Assembly (NCBI GenBank): GCA_016195325.1
Contig: JACPZX010000101.1
Coordinates: 1-64,000 of the forward strand
DNA from: Acidobacteriota bacterium
GTDB taxonomy: Bacteria > Acidobacteriota > Polarisedimenticolia > JACPZX01
Reading direction: 5' to 3'
DNA: 64,000 nt
In this document: positions 16,435 through 26,224 of the stretch, piece by piece
Layout of the letters: every line of letters begins with the position of its first letter
How positions within the stretch are numbered: position 1 is the first letter of the stretch
Translations under genes and position numbers: made by a program
Notes under the pieces: model-generated
Databases searched by the model: none
What the model saw: the letters and a program-made list of their open reading frames with translations, nothing else
What the model was told of the DNA's origin: nothing

Positions 16435-18044
16435 AGACGACCTGGGCCGCCCTGGCGGTGCTCGTGGCAACGAGCGCCCAGCCGGCGGCGGCGACGAAAT
16501 CAACGAAGGCCGTCCCGGCCTCCCACTCGACCACGGAAGAGGCGGCGAAGGCCGGCTCCAAGCAGGCTCAGGCCAACGCGGCCGCGGGGTTCGTCGAGGA
16601 GTCCATGACGCTTCCGATCTTCGGAAAGACGACCATCTACCGGCCCGAGCCGCTGACGAGAACGCGCGGCGTCATCCTCTTCATCTCCGGCGACGGCGGG
16701 TGGAATCTCGGCGTCGTCGACATGGCGCGCCGCTCCGCGTCCCGGGCGCTCGTGGTCGGGCTTTCGATGCCCGTCTGGCAGAAGGCCATCGAAAAGGATC
16801 CGGATCACTGCTGGTTTCCGGCCGGCGAGCTCGAGTCGATCGCCCAGACGGTGGAGAAGACGTACCGGCTGCCCCGCTACCTGAAGCCGCTCCTCGTCGG
16901 CTACTCGTCCGGGGCGACCGTCGCGTACGCCGCCCTCGCGCAGGCGCCGGCCGAGACCTTCTCCGGCGCGATCAGCCTCGGCTTCTGCGACGACGTCGAC
17001 GTCGCCCGCCCGGTCTGCGGCCACACGGGTTGGAAACCCGAGTTCGTCCCCAGGAAGCACCTGAGCGTTCTACCGCCGGATCCCGAGATCGCGGCGCGGC
17101 TCAACGGCGCGCCGCGGTGGATCGCGCTGCAGGGGCTGGTGGATCAGGTCTGCGACCCGAACGCGGTCGGCGCGTTCGCGGCCAGGATCCCCGCCGCGAA
17201 GCGCGTCGATCTCCCGAAGGTGGGGCACGGCTTCTCGGTGCCGCGGAACTGGGGGTCGTCGTTCGACGCCTCGGTCGACGAGATGCTCGACCCCTCGTCC
17301 CCCTGGGATCCCCTGCCGGAGTCGGCGCGCCACGTCGTCGTCAATCACTCCCCCGCCGACATCCAGAGCCGCCTGGACGCGCTCGATCTGCCGCTCGAGG
17401 TGCAGTGGCCGACGGGCGGCGCGGAGCCGGCCGAGGCTCTCATCTTCGTCTCGGGCGACGGTGGCTGGGCGGACATCGATCAGCGCGTCGCGACGAGCCT
17501 CGCCTCGCGCGGGATCGGCGTCGTGGGATGGAACACGCTTCGGTATTTCTGGTCGGAGCGGACCCCGGAAGCGTTCCAGGCGGATCTGGCCCGCGTCATC
17601 GACGCGCTCCCCCCGGAGATCCGCGTCTTCGCGGGCGGGTATTCGTTCGGCGCCGAGATCATGCCGGTGGCCGTCTCACGCCGCCCCAGGGGAGAGACCG
17701 GGTCGCTGTCGAGGATCTCGGGTCTCGTGCTCCTCGCACCGGGGCCGTTCGCGAGCTTCGAGGTGAGCCCGCTCGACTGGATCCGAACCTCGGAGGCTCC
17801 CACGCGCCACCCCGTGGCCGAGGCGATCGGCGCCACGGACGGGATCCCCGTCCTGTGCCTCACGGGGGCTGAGCAGAGCGAGTCGGGGTGTCCCGAGCAC
17901 CCGACGGCGCGGGTGCGGAACGTGACCCTCGCCGGAGGGCACCACTTCGGCGGCGACTACGAGGCGCTATCGCTGAAGATCGCCGAGTTCATGCGCACGG
18001 GCGGGGCGGCCGCCGCGGAGTTTCCGCCCGCCTCCGGCGGTTGA
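16431..18044 (+). CDS. acvB: AcvB-like two-domain lysyl-phosphatidylglycerol hydrolase
   Basis: A 537-residue secreted protein (signal MKTTWAALAVLVATSAQPAAA) with two VirJ-type alpha/beta domains in tandem. The first has FISGDGGWNLGVVDMARR and VGYSSGATVAYAAL, the second FVSGDGGWADIDQRVATSLA, NTLRYFWSERTPEAFQADLA and GGYSFGAEIMPVA plus AGGHHFGGDYEAL. The second domain carries the full Ser-His set; the first keeps a GxSxG but diverges around it, as in AcvB. AcvB-type proteins remove the lysyl group from lysyl-PG in the periplasm, so mprF and acvB form a synthesis and turnover pair. The ATG overlaps the mprF stop. Confidence 0.9.
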   Translation: MKTTWAALAVLVATSAQPAAATKSTKAVPASHSTTEEAAKAGSKQAQANAAAGFVEESMTLPIFGKTTIYRPEPLTRTRGVILFISGDGGWNLGVVDMARRSASRALVVGLSMPVWQKAIEKDPDHCWFPAGELESIAQTVEKTYRLPRYLKPLLVGYSSGATVAYAALAQAPAETFSGAISLGFCDDVDVARPVCGHTGWKPEFVPRKHLSVLPPDPEIAARLNGAPRWIALQGLVDQVCDPNAVGAFAARIPAAKRVDLPKVGHGFSVPRNWGSSFDASVDEMLDPSSPWDPLPESARHVVVNHSPADIQSRLDALDLPLEVQWPTGGAEPAEALIFVSGDGGWADIDQRVATSLASRGIGVVGWNTLRYFWSERTPEAFQADLARVIDALPPEIRVFAGGYSFGAEIMPVAVSRRPRGETGSLSRISGLVLLAPGPFASFEVSPLDWIRTSEAPTRHPVAEAIGATDGIPVLCLTGAEQSESGCPEHPTARVRNVTLAGGHHFGGDYEALSLKIAEFMRTGGAAAAEFPPASGG

Positions 18045-18054
18045 GCCTGAGGGC

Positions 18055-18057
<3 letters not shown>
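18042..18057. terminator. Short hairpin between convergent acvB and htrA
   Basis: TGAGCC (18042-18047) and GGCTCA (18052-18057) form a perfect 6-base inverted repeat with loop TGAG in the 10-base gap between the two stops. There is no T run, so termination is only possible. Confidence 0.35.
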
Positions 18058-19557
<1,500 letters not shown>

Positions 19558-19753
19558 GCGCGGTCCTCCGTTTCCTGCGGCGGCAAGGTCCTCGAGGCGG
19601 GATGGCTCCGGAGCCTAACGCGGTGGCGCGCGGCCCGTCAACCGGGCCCGGAGCCTCTGGAGTCCCCCGGGCGTCGGGGCTATAGTGGCGCGCCTTGTGG
19701 CGCCATCCATCCCTCCATTCCCGGCTCGCTCCCCGATCCGCCAGGATCCCGCG

Positions 19754-20887
19754 ATGAAGGTTCTCCAGGTCGGCAAGTACTACTTCCCCGTGATGGGGGG
19801 GATGGAAAATCACCTGGGCCTCCTGTGCGGGCAGCTCCGGGGGAGCTGCGACCTCGAGATCGTGGTCAGCCACACGAAGCCCCGGACGACCCGGGAGGCG
19901 GTCGACGGCCTCCCCGTCACGCGCTGCCTCGAGGTCGGCCACGTCGCCTCGACCTCCCTCTGCCCGACGATGCCGTGGGTCCTGTCGCACCGGCGGTACG
20001 ACCTGATCCACATCCATTTCCCGCACCCCATGGCGGTCGTGAGCTATCTGCTGAGCCGGAAACCCGTGCGTCACAAAGTGGTCGTCACGTACCACAGTGA
20101 CATCGTCAAGCAGGTCCGCCTGCTGAAGCTCTACGCGCCGTTCATGGAGTCCGTCCTCGGCCGGGCCTCCGCCATCATCTGCTCGTCGCCCGACTACATC
20201 GAGAGCTCGGAGACGTTGCGGAAGTTCCGGTCGAAGTGCCGGGTGATCCCCCTCGGCATCGACCTCGCCCGCTTCGACGTGACCCCCGCGATTGCGGAGG
20301 CGGCCGCGAAGATCCGCGCCCGCTTCGGCGGACCCGTCGCGCTCGGCGTGGGCCGCCTCATCTACTACAAGGGGTTCGAGCACGCCGTCGAGGCGATGCG
20401 CGCGGTGGACGGGCAGCTCCTGATCATCGGCGTCGGGCCGCTGCGCGAGGCCCTGGAGAGCCGCGCGCTCGCGTGCGGCGTCGCCTCCCGGGTTCACTTC
20501 CTCGGGCGCATCTCGGACGAGGAGATCGCGTCGTACTACGCCGCGTGCGACGTCTTCATCCTCCCCTCGGTCGCGCGGAGCGAGGCGTTCGGCCTCGTGC
20601 AGCTCGAGGCGATGGCGTCCAGGCGCCCCGTCATCAACACGTCGCTCGATTCGGGAGTCCCGTTCGTCAGCCGGCACGGCGAGACGGGGCTCACGGTCGA
20701 GCCGGCGAGCTCCGCCGCGCTCGCCTCGGCGATGCGAACCCTCTTCGCCGACCCCGGGCGGGCGCGCTCGCTCGGCGAGGCCGGGCGCGCCCGCGCGGAA
20801 GCCGAGTTCTCCAAGGAGGTGATGGGCCAGAGGACCCGCGCCCTGTACGACGAGATCCTGTTTGACCGACCGCGGGGGCCGTCCTAA
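19754..20887 (+). CDS. Glycosyltransferase family 4
   Basis: A 377-residue GT-B enzyme: N-terminal acceptor domain beginning MKVLQVGKYYFPVMGGMENH, then IHIHFPHPMAVVSYLLS and the linker CRVIPLGIDLARFD. The nucleotide-sugar domain includes ALGVGRLIYYKGFEHAVEAM, the E-x7-E region ARSEAFGLVQLEAMASRRPV and SGVPFVSRHGETGLTV. It transfers a sugar from a nucleotide donor to a lipid-linked or other acceptor on the cytoplasmic face; donor unknown. The ATG at 19754 fits family starts; the longer in-frame start at 19685 does not. TATAGT at 19681-19686 is a possible -10. It lies outside the main polysaccharide cluster. Confidence 0.92.
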   Translation: MKVLQVGKYYFPVMGGMENHLGLLCGQLRGSCDLEIVVSHTKPRTTREAVDGLPVTRCLEVGHVASTSLCPTMPWVLSHRRYDLIHIHFPHPMAVVSYLLSRKPVRHKVVVTYHSDIVKQVRLLKLYAPFMESVLGRASAIICSSPDYIESSETLRKFRSKCRVIPLGIDLARFDVTPAIAEAAAKIRARFGGPVALGVGRLIYYKGFEHAVEAMRAVDGQLLIIGVGPLREALESRALACGVASRVHFLGRISDEEIASYYAACDVFILPSVARSEAFGLVQLEAMASRRPVINTSLDSGVPFVSRHGETGLTVEPASSAALASAMRTLFADPGRARSLGEAGRARAEAEFSKEVMGQRTRALYDEILFDRPRGPS

Positions 20888-20896
20888 CCTCGAACC

Positions 20897-22372
20897 ATGC
20901 TCCGCCGTCTTCCCGCCGCACTCCTTCTTCTCGTGACCGCGCAGCTCACCGCAGCCGAGAACCCGGCCCCGCCCGCCGCGACGCGCGGCTCTCTCGCCGC
21001 CCGCGTCTCGGGCGACGGGCGCGTCTCCATCCTCGACGTCGCCTCCGGCGAGAGTTTCGTTTGGTCGCCGCCGGCTCCGGGCCTGCGGGCCCTCGCGTTT
21101 CGCCCCGAGTCGCGACCCGGGGAGGCTCCGGAGATCGTCGTCGCGGCGCCCGCGGCCTCCGGGAGCTCCACGACCATCTTCGCGCTTCGCGCGAGGAGCG
21201 GCGAGATCATCGCGCAGGCCACCGTCCCGGTGGACGTCGCCCTCCTCTGCCCAGCGCCGGGAAGCTCCTGGGTGCACGTCGTCGGCCGCCGCGGCGACCG
21301 GTGGGCGATCGCCTCTCTCGACCTCGCCGCCCGGACGATCGAAGGACCTCTGATCGTCCCGGGGCCCATCCGCGGGGTGGCCCTCTCGTCCGACGGCTCC
21401 CGGGTGTTTCTCGCCGCCGACGACACCGTCCGGGCCTTCGCGACGAGCCCGCTCCGAACGTCGTGGCTCCTGAGGTCGCCGGGGCGGAATCGCGCCGTCG
21501 CCGCCATCCCGGCGAGCGCCGGCATGCTGGTGGCCCGGGACCGCCAGCTCGCGATCTTCGACCCCTCGCAGCCCCCCGTGAGAGACCCGCGAACCGGAGC
21601 CTTCCCCACCGACGACGCGGCCATGACCCTGACGCTTCCGTTCGAGCCGGGGTCGCTCTCCGTGCAGGATGGCGGCCGTCTCGTCGCCGCGCTCGCCGAG
21701 GACGGGCGCGCGCTCGCGGTCGCCGCGATCCCCGCGCTGCGCCTCGTCGAGATCCGCGCGATCGAGCCGGCCGCGATCGCGGCGTTCGGCGACGGGCCGC
21801 CGCGCCTTCTTCTCGTGAGCCCGGACGCGTCGAGCGTCGTCTCGCTCCCGATCGATCTCCCCGAGCCGAACGTCACCGGACAGCCCGTGGAGAGCCCGCC
21901 GGCGCCCGCGGCCCCGGCCGATCCGTCGCATGAGTCTCCGCCCGCCGCGACACCCTCGCGCGCGTCGGGGCCGGCGGCCCCCGAGGCTCCCTCACCCTCG
22001 GCCGCCGATCCGCGGCGGGGCGCCGCTTCCCCCCCCGACGCGCCGCCCCGGGTGGCTGCGCCGGACGCCGGCGCCGCGATGGCGGGACGCCTCTCCGGAC
22101 GCGTCACCGGCGACGTCGCGCTCGTCGCCGCCGTCGTCCTGTACGGCCCCAACTCGATCTTGCGGGAATTCTCCCGAATCTCTCCGGACCCCGGCGGCTC
22201 GTTCGACGCGGAGCTCCCGCCTCCCGGGCGCTACCGCATCGTGATCCAGGGGAAGGCCGGCGCGCAGCTCTCGTACTCGCCGCCCTACTACCAGGTCGTC
22301 ATCGCGGACGCAGGGATCTCGCACCTCGATTTCAACGTGACGGGAAAGATCCCGGGCTCCATCAAGAACTGA
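20897..22372 (+). CDS. Secreted beta-propeller-like protein with carboxypeptidase-regulatory-like C-terminus
   Basis: A 491-residue protein with a signal peptide (MLRRLPAALLLLVTAQLTAAE). Residues 30-320 look like WD40/YVTN-type blades (SGDGRVSILDVASGESFVW, GVALSSDGSRVFLAADDTV). Next comes a low-complexity Pro/Ala/Ser linker of about 70 residues. A C-terminal beta-sandwich (about 400-491) follows, with SGRVTGDVALVAAVVLYGP and the closing PPYYQVVIADAGISHLDFNV typical of carboxypeptidase regulatory-like domains. No catalytic residues are recognised; a binding or structural envelope role is likely. It starts 9 bases after the glycosyltransferase stop, so the two are probably cotranscribed. Confidence 0.7.
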   Translation: MLRRLPAALLLLVTAQLTAAENPAPPAATRGSLAARVSGDGRVSILDVASGESFVWSPPAPGLRALAFRPESRPGEAPEIVVAAPAASGSSTTIFALRARSGEIIAQATVPVDVALLCPAPGSSWVHVVGRRGDRWAIASLDLAARTIEGPLIVPGPIRGVALSSDGSRVFLAADDTVRAFATSPLRTSWLLRSPGRNRAVAAIPASAGMLVARDRQLAIFDPSQPPVRDPRTGAFPTDDAAMTLTLPFEPGSLSVQDGGRLVAALAEDGRALAVAAIPALRLVEIRAIEPAAIAAFGDGPPRLLLVSPDASSVVSLPIDLPEPNVTGQPVESPPAPAAPADPSHESPPAATPSRASGPAAPEAPSPSAADPRRGAASPPDAPPRVAAPDAGAAMAGRLSGRVTGDVALVAAVVLYGPNSILREFSRISPDPGGSFDAELPPPGRYRIVIQGKAGAQLSYSPPYYQVVIADAGISHLDFNVTGKIPGSIKN

Positions 22373-22437
22373 GCGGCCGCGGCATGCGTGGTTCGCATCG
22401 CGGCGGAAGCCGATGGCCGCGATCGAGAGCATCGCGC

Positions 22438-22443
22438 TAGACT
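22438..22443 (+). promoter_or_regulatory. Putative -10 element TAGACT before the M20 peptidase
   Basis: TAGACT lies 49 bases before the ATG at 22493, in the gap after the propeller gene. No clear -35 is present. Confidence 0.3.
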
Positions 22444-22492
22444 GTCCCGCCCCGACCACCGATCCCACGAACCCGCGTCAGGAGACTCCGAG

Positions 22493-23869
22493 ATGAGCCC
22501 GACCCCTCTCGATCCGGCCCGACTCAACAAGTACGTCGACGACAACCGATCCTATTTCGAGAACACCCTCGCCTCGATGGTCGAGGTGCCGACCGTCAGC
22601 GCCGACCCGGCGCACCGGGGGGACATCGAGCGGGGGGCGGATCTCGCCTGCCAGATCCTCACGGACGCCGGCGCCCGCGCCGAGAAGGTCGCGACGAAGG
22701 GGAATCCCGTCGTCATCGGCGAGTTCCCCGCGGACCGCTCCCGTCCGACGGTGACGATCTACAACCACATGGACGTGCAGCCGGCGGATCCCGCGGAGTG
22801 GAGGACGCGCGAGCCGTTCAAGTTCCATCGTGAGGACGGCCGCTACGGCGGGCGCGGCACGACCGACGACAAGGGTCCGGGGCTCACCGCGATGATGGCC
22901 GCCCGCTACGCGGCGCAGAACGGGATCCCGTTGAACATCCGCTTCGTCTGGGAGTTCGAGGAGGAGATCGGCTCCCCGTCCTTCGAGGGGTTCCTCGCCG
23001 GGCGGGGGGCTGCGCTCGAGACCGACTCGGTCCTCGTGAGCGACACCATCTGGATCGCGCGAGGCAAGCCCGCGGTCCCGTACGGCCTCCGCGGGCTGCA
23101 GGGGGCGCTCCTCACGCTCGAGACGGGAACGAAAGATGTCCACTCCGGCACGACCGGCGGCGTCGCGCGGAACCCCATCGGCGAGATGGCGGAGGTCCTC
23201 AGCCGTTGTTACGACGCGAAGACCGGCAGGGCGAAGATCCCCGGCTTCTACGACGACGTGAAAAGGCCCAGCGCGAAGGAGCTCCGGTCGTTCTGGCGCT
23301 CGGGTTTCAAGCTCAAGACATTCAAGGCGGCGCACGAGCTGAAGAGCCTGAGGAAGCTCACCGAGAAGGAGGCGGTCCAGAGGATCTGGTCGATGCCGAC
23401 CTTCGAGGTGCATGGCATCAAGGGCGGCTACCAGGGGCCCGGGATCAAGACGATCGTCCCGGCCCGCGCCGAGGCGAAGATCAGCATGCGCCTCGTCCCC
23501 GGGATGAAGCCGGCGAAGATGGTGGCTCTCCTCCGGAAGTTCGTGAGGAAGATCAACCCCGACGTCGTCGTCACCGGCGAGCATCCGCTCGAGGCGTACC
23601 TGGGAGAGTTCACGGGCCCGTTCGCCGACGCGGCCCGCGACGCGCTCAGGTTCGGCTTCGGCGCCACCCCGGCGTTCATCCGCGAGGGAGGATCGATCGG
23701 CGCCGTCCTCAGCATGAGGCGACACTGGAACTGCCCGCTGGTGATGATGGGGCTCAGCCTTCCCGAGCACGGCTACCACTGCCCCGACGAGAACTACGAC
23801 TGGGGACAGGCGTCGGGCGGGATCAAGTCGTTCGTGAAGTACTTCGAGAGGATCGCGGAGATCCGGTGA
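22493..23869 (+). CDS. M20-family dipeptidase/metallopeptidase
   Basis: A 458-residue zinc peptidase of the M20A/PepV-CNDP type. Metal ligands are seen in TIYNHMDVQPADP (His and Asp), GRGTTDDKGPGLTAMMAARY (Asp), WEFEEEIGSPSF (Glu-Glu) and LPEHGYHCPDENYDW (C-terminal His). The dimerisation domain contains GTKDVHSGTTGGVARNPI. Such enzymes hydrolyse dipeptides or related amides in the cytoplasm; there is no signal peptide. The ATG at 22493 is preceded by AGGAG, which decides against the longer frame from 22388. The last bases overlap the GTG of the SRPBCC gene. Confidence 0.92.
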   Translation: MSPTPLDPARLNKYVDDNRSYFENTLASMVEVPTVSADPAHRGDIERGADLACQILTDAGARAEKVATKGNPVVIGEFPADRSRPTVTIYNHMDVQPADPAEWRTREPFKFHREDGRYGGRGTTDDKGPGLTAMMAARYAAQNGIPLNIRFVWEFEEEIGSPSFEGFLAGRGAALETDSVLVSDTIWIARGKPAVPYGLRGLQGALLTLETGTKDVHSGTTGGVARNPIGEMAEVLSRCYDAKTGRAKIPGFYDDVKRPSAKELRSFWRSGFKLKTFKAAHELKSLRKLTEKEAVQRIWSMPTFEVHGIKGGYQGPGIKTIVPARAEAKISMRLVPGMKPAKMVALLRKFVRKINPDVVVTGEHPLEAYLGEFTGPFADAARDALRFGFGATPAFIREGGSIGAVLSMRRHWNCPLVMMGLSLPEHGYHCPDENYDWGQASGGIKSFVKYFERIAEIR

Positions 23870-24303
23870 TCGAGGCCGAGTCGTCGATCGAGATCGAGCG
23901 ACCCGCCGCGGAGGTCTTCTCGTTCATCGACGACTTCACGAGGGCTGCGGAGTGGCTCGAGTCGTGCGTCGAGCTGCGGCAGACGTCCGCGCCGCCCCGA
24001 GCCGAGGGGGCGACGCTCCAGTACACCCACAGGCAGGCGGGCGGCGGCCGGATGGAAGGGGTGGTGACCGGCTACGAACCGGAGCGCCGCCTGTCGATGA
24101 AGTTCACGGATTCGCAGTTCGACGTCGCCATCGACTTCCGGATCGAGGCGGCGACCGCGGGAACCACCGTCACGCACGCATGCGCGGTCGAGCCGAAGGG
24201 AACGCTGGCGAGGATGATGGCCCCGATGATCCGCTCCATGAACGAGCGGCAGGTGGGAAACAACCTGTCGCGGCTCAAGGCTCTCGTCGAAAACAAGGGA
24301 TGA
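23866..24303 (+). CDS. SRPBCC-family (polyketide cyclase/START-like) protein
   Basis: A 145-residue protein starting GTG (VIEAESSIEIERPAAEVFSF), with the helix-grip pattern of SRPBCC proteins: FIDDFTRAAEWLESCVELRQ, GVVTGYEPERRLSMKF and a long C-terminal helix (MMAPMIRSMNERQVGNNLSR). These bind hydrophobic ligands; no ligand can be named. It overlaps the M20 peptidase stop by 4 bases (GTGA), so translation is coupled. Confidence 0.85.
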   Translation: MIEAESSIEIERPAAEVFSFIDDFTRAAEWLESCVELRQTSAPPRAEGATLQYTHRQAGGGRMEGVVTGYEPERRLSMKFTDSQFDVAIDFRIEAATAGTTVTHACAVEPKGTLARMMAPMIRSMNERQVGNNLSRLKALVENKG

Positions 24304-24367
24304 ACGCCAGGCCTTCCCGCGCCGCCCGAGAAACATCGTCGCGCCCGCGGCGTAGGGTAGCGGAGAC

Positions 24368-26224
24368 ATGACGACCCGCCGGAAGCTCTTCGCTCTCGCC
24401 GCGGCCCTCCTCCCGCTCGCCACGACCGTCCCAGCCGCCCCCGCCGCGGGCGCCAGCGCGGCGGACCCGCTCGCCGCCGAGATCGCGCGGTGGGACGCCT
24501 TCGTCGCGTCGAACGCATCGACGGACGAGACGTGGGCCCAGATCAAGGGAGCGGTGGGACCCGTCCTCGCCAAGGCGGACGAGGCGCTTCTCGACGGCCG
24601 TCGCCTGCTCGCGCTGAACCGTCTCGCCGCCGCCCACGGGTACCTGCGCGCCTGGCAGTACGAAAACGATCCGGCGGCCCCCTTGAAGCGCGACGCGGAG
24701 GCGCTGGAGGCCGAGTGGAACCGCCTCGGCCGGGAGCTCGCCGCGGACATCGCCCCCCCGCCCCCCGCGGCTCTCGTCGGGGTGGCCCCCGCGGCGGTTC
24801 GGGCTATCGCCGAGGCGGCGATCCCCCAGGTCCGCTCCTACTACACGGCGAGCCTCGATTACGGCCGCGCCACCAGTCCCGACTACGGCTACCTGTACCT
24901 GGGCTCCGCGCTCGCCGAGCGGGACCTCGTCGCCTTCTGCCGGACGCTTCGCGAGCCCGCGCCGGCGAAGCTCCCGGCGATTCGATCGATCCGCCCCGAG
25001 ATCGACGCGCTCCAGGGAGAGATCCTCGCGCTGTACAAGCCCCCGGCCTCCCTCGATCGCCACCCCGAGTTCATCGCCGCGAGCGCCGCGCTGAAGGAGG
25101 CGCGCGAGCTCGATTCCGCGGGCCTGCGATACGGCGCCCTGCTCCGCTACCTCGACGCGTCGCTCCGATCCGCCGCGCTGCGCGACGCCGGCGCCGGCCT
25201 CGGGAAGGACGCGATCGAGCCCGGGCTCCGCGAGTTCGAGTCGCGCGCGGCGGCGGGCGGCGTGGACCACACGATCGCCCGGATCTACCTCGAGAGCGCC
25301 CGGGGGGACGTCGCTCACGCCACGCCCGAAGTCGGGCCGAAGACCGCGGCCGCGATCATCGCCGATGTCCTCCCCCGTTACTTCGCGGCGCTCGATCCCC
25401 CGCGCGTCGAATCGCCGAGGCCACCGCCTGAAGTGACGGTCACCCTCGTCCGCTGGCCTTACACTTGAAACATCTCCGATCCGGCAGGTCTGCTGGCTCA
25501 GAACGTCGTTCAGGGATTCGGGGGGCGGGCGCGATTCGTCGAGGAGAACTACGGCGACTCCGATCTCGCGAAGCGGTTCGGCGTGAGGCGCTACCCGGCG
25601 ATCTTCGTCGACGACGTGCTCGTCGCGACCCCCAAGGACTTCGGCTTCTACGGCAAGGGTGAAGGGGCGGGCGACGGCCGCTACACACCCTTCCAGAGCG
25701 CCGAGAGCCACGAGCGATTCCGCAACGACCTCTCGAAGATGATCGATCTGATCCTGAGCGGACGGAAGGCCGAGGCGCGCGCCCGGGCACCGCAGACCAC
25801 GGAGGCGGCCCTCCCGGCGCTTCCCGAATTCTCGGTCACGGATCTCGACGGCCACGCGCTCGCCCGCGCGGACCTCGCAGGGCGTGCGGTCCTGGTCGAG
25901 TTCTGGGCGACCTGGTGCCCGCCGTGCCGCGGCACCCTCGCGTGGCTCGGCGATCTGAAGAAAAAGTACGGCGACCGGCTCGCGATCGTCGCGCTCGCGG
26001 TGCAGTCCGACGAGGCCGACGTCCGCAAGCTCGCCGGCGATCTGAAGCTCCCCCTCTCGTGGTCGATGGCCACGCCGGACCTCGCCCGGAGCTTCGGCGA
26101 CATCACGTCGGTGCCGACGATGTTCCTCTTCGATCGATCGGGCAAGGCCGCCGGCGCCTTCTACGGCGCGCCGCCGACCCTTCACCACGACGCGGAAAGC
26201 CGGATCGCTTCGATCGCCGGCTAG
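24368..26224 (+). CDS. Selenoprotein 3: tandem thioredoxin-fold protein with U-N-I-S and W-C-P-P-C
   Basis: Read through TGA at 25466-25468, one frame of 618 residues runs from ATG 24368 to TAG 26222-26224. Domains: signal peptide (FALAAALLPLATTVPAAPAA); a helical, TPR-like region of about 320 residues with no known name; a thioredoxin-like domain with VTVTLVRWPYT before Sec367 and NISDPAGLLAQ after, then GVRRYPAIFVDD with the cis-Pro; and a C-terminal TlpA domain with VEFWATWCPPC (Cys517, Cys520) and TSVPTMFLFDRSG. The partner of Sec367 at +3 is Ser370, so this domain may act monothiol-like. A near-canonical SECIS follows the TGA. The stop overlaps that of the convergent selenoprotein 2. Function: probably an extracytoplasmic redox relay; substrate unknown. 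Confidence 0.9.
25481..25496 (+). promoter_or_regulatory. Bacterial SECIS element of selenoprotein 3
   Basis: CCGGCAGGTCTGCTGG folds with a 6-pair stem (one G-U) around a GGUC loop. The core GCAGGUCUGC occupies +19 to +28 from the U of UGA. From memory, the E. coli fdhF SECIS has the same decamer at the same distance. SelB is known to recognise this loop. Confidence 0.9.
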
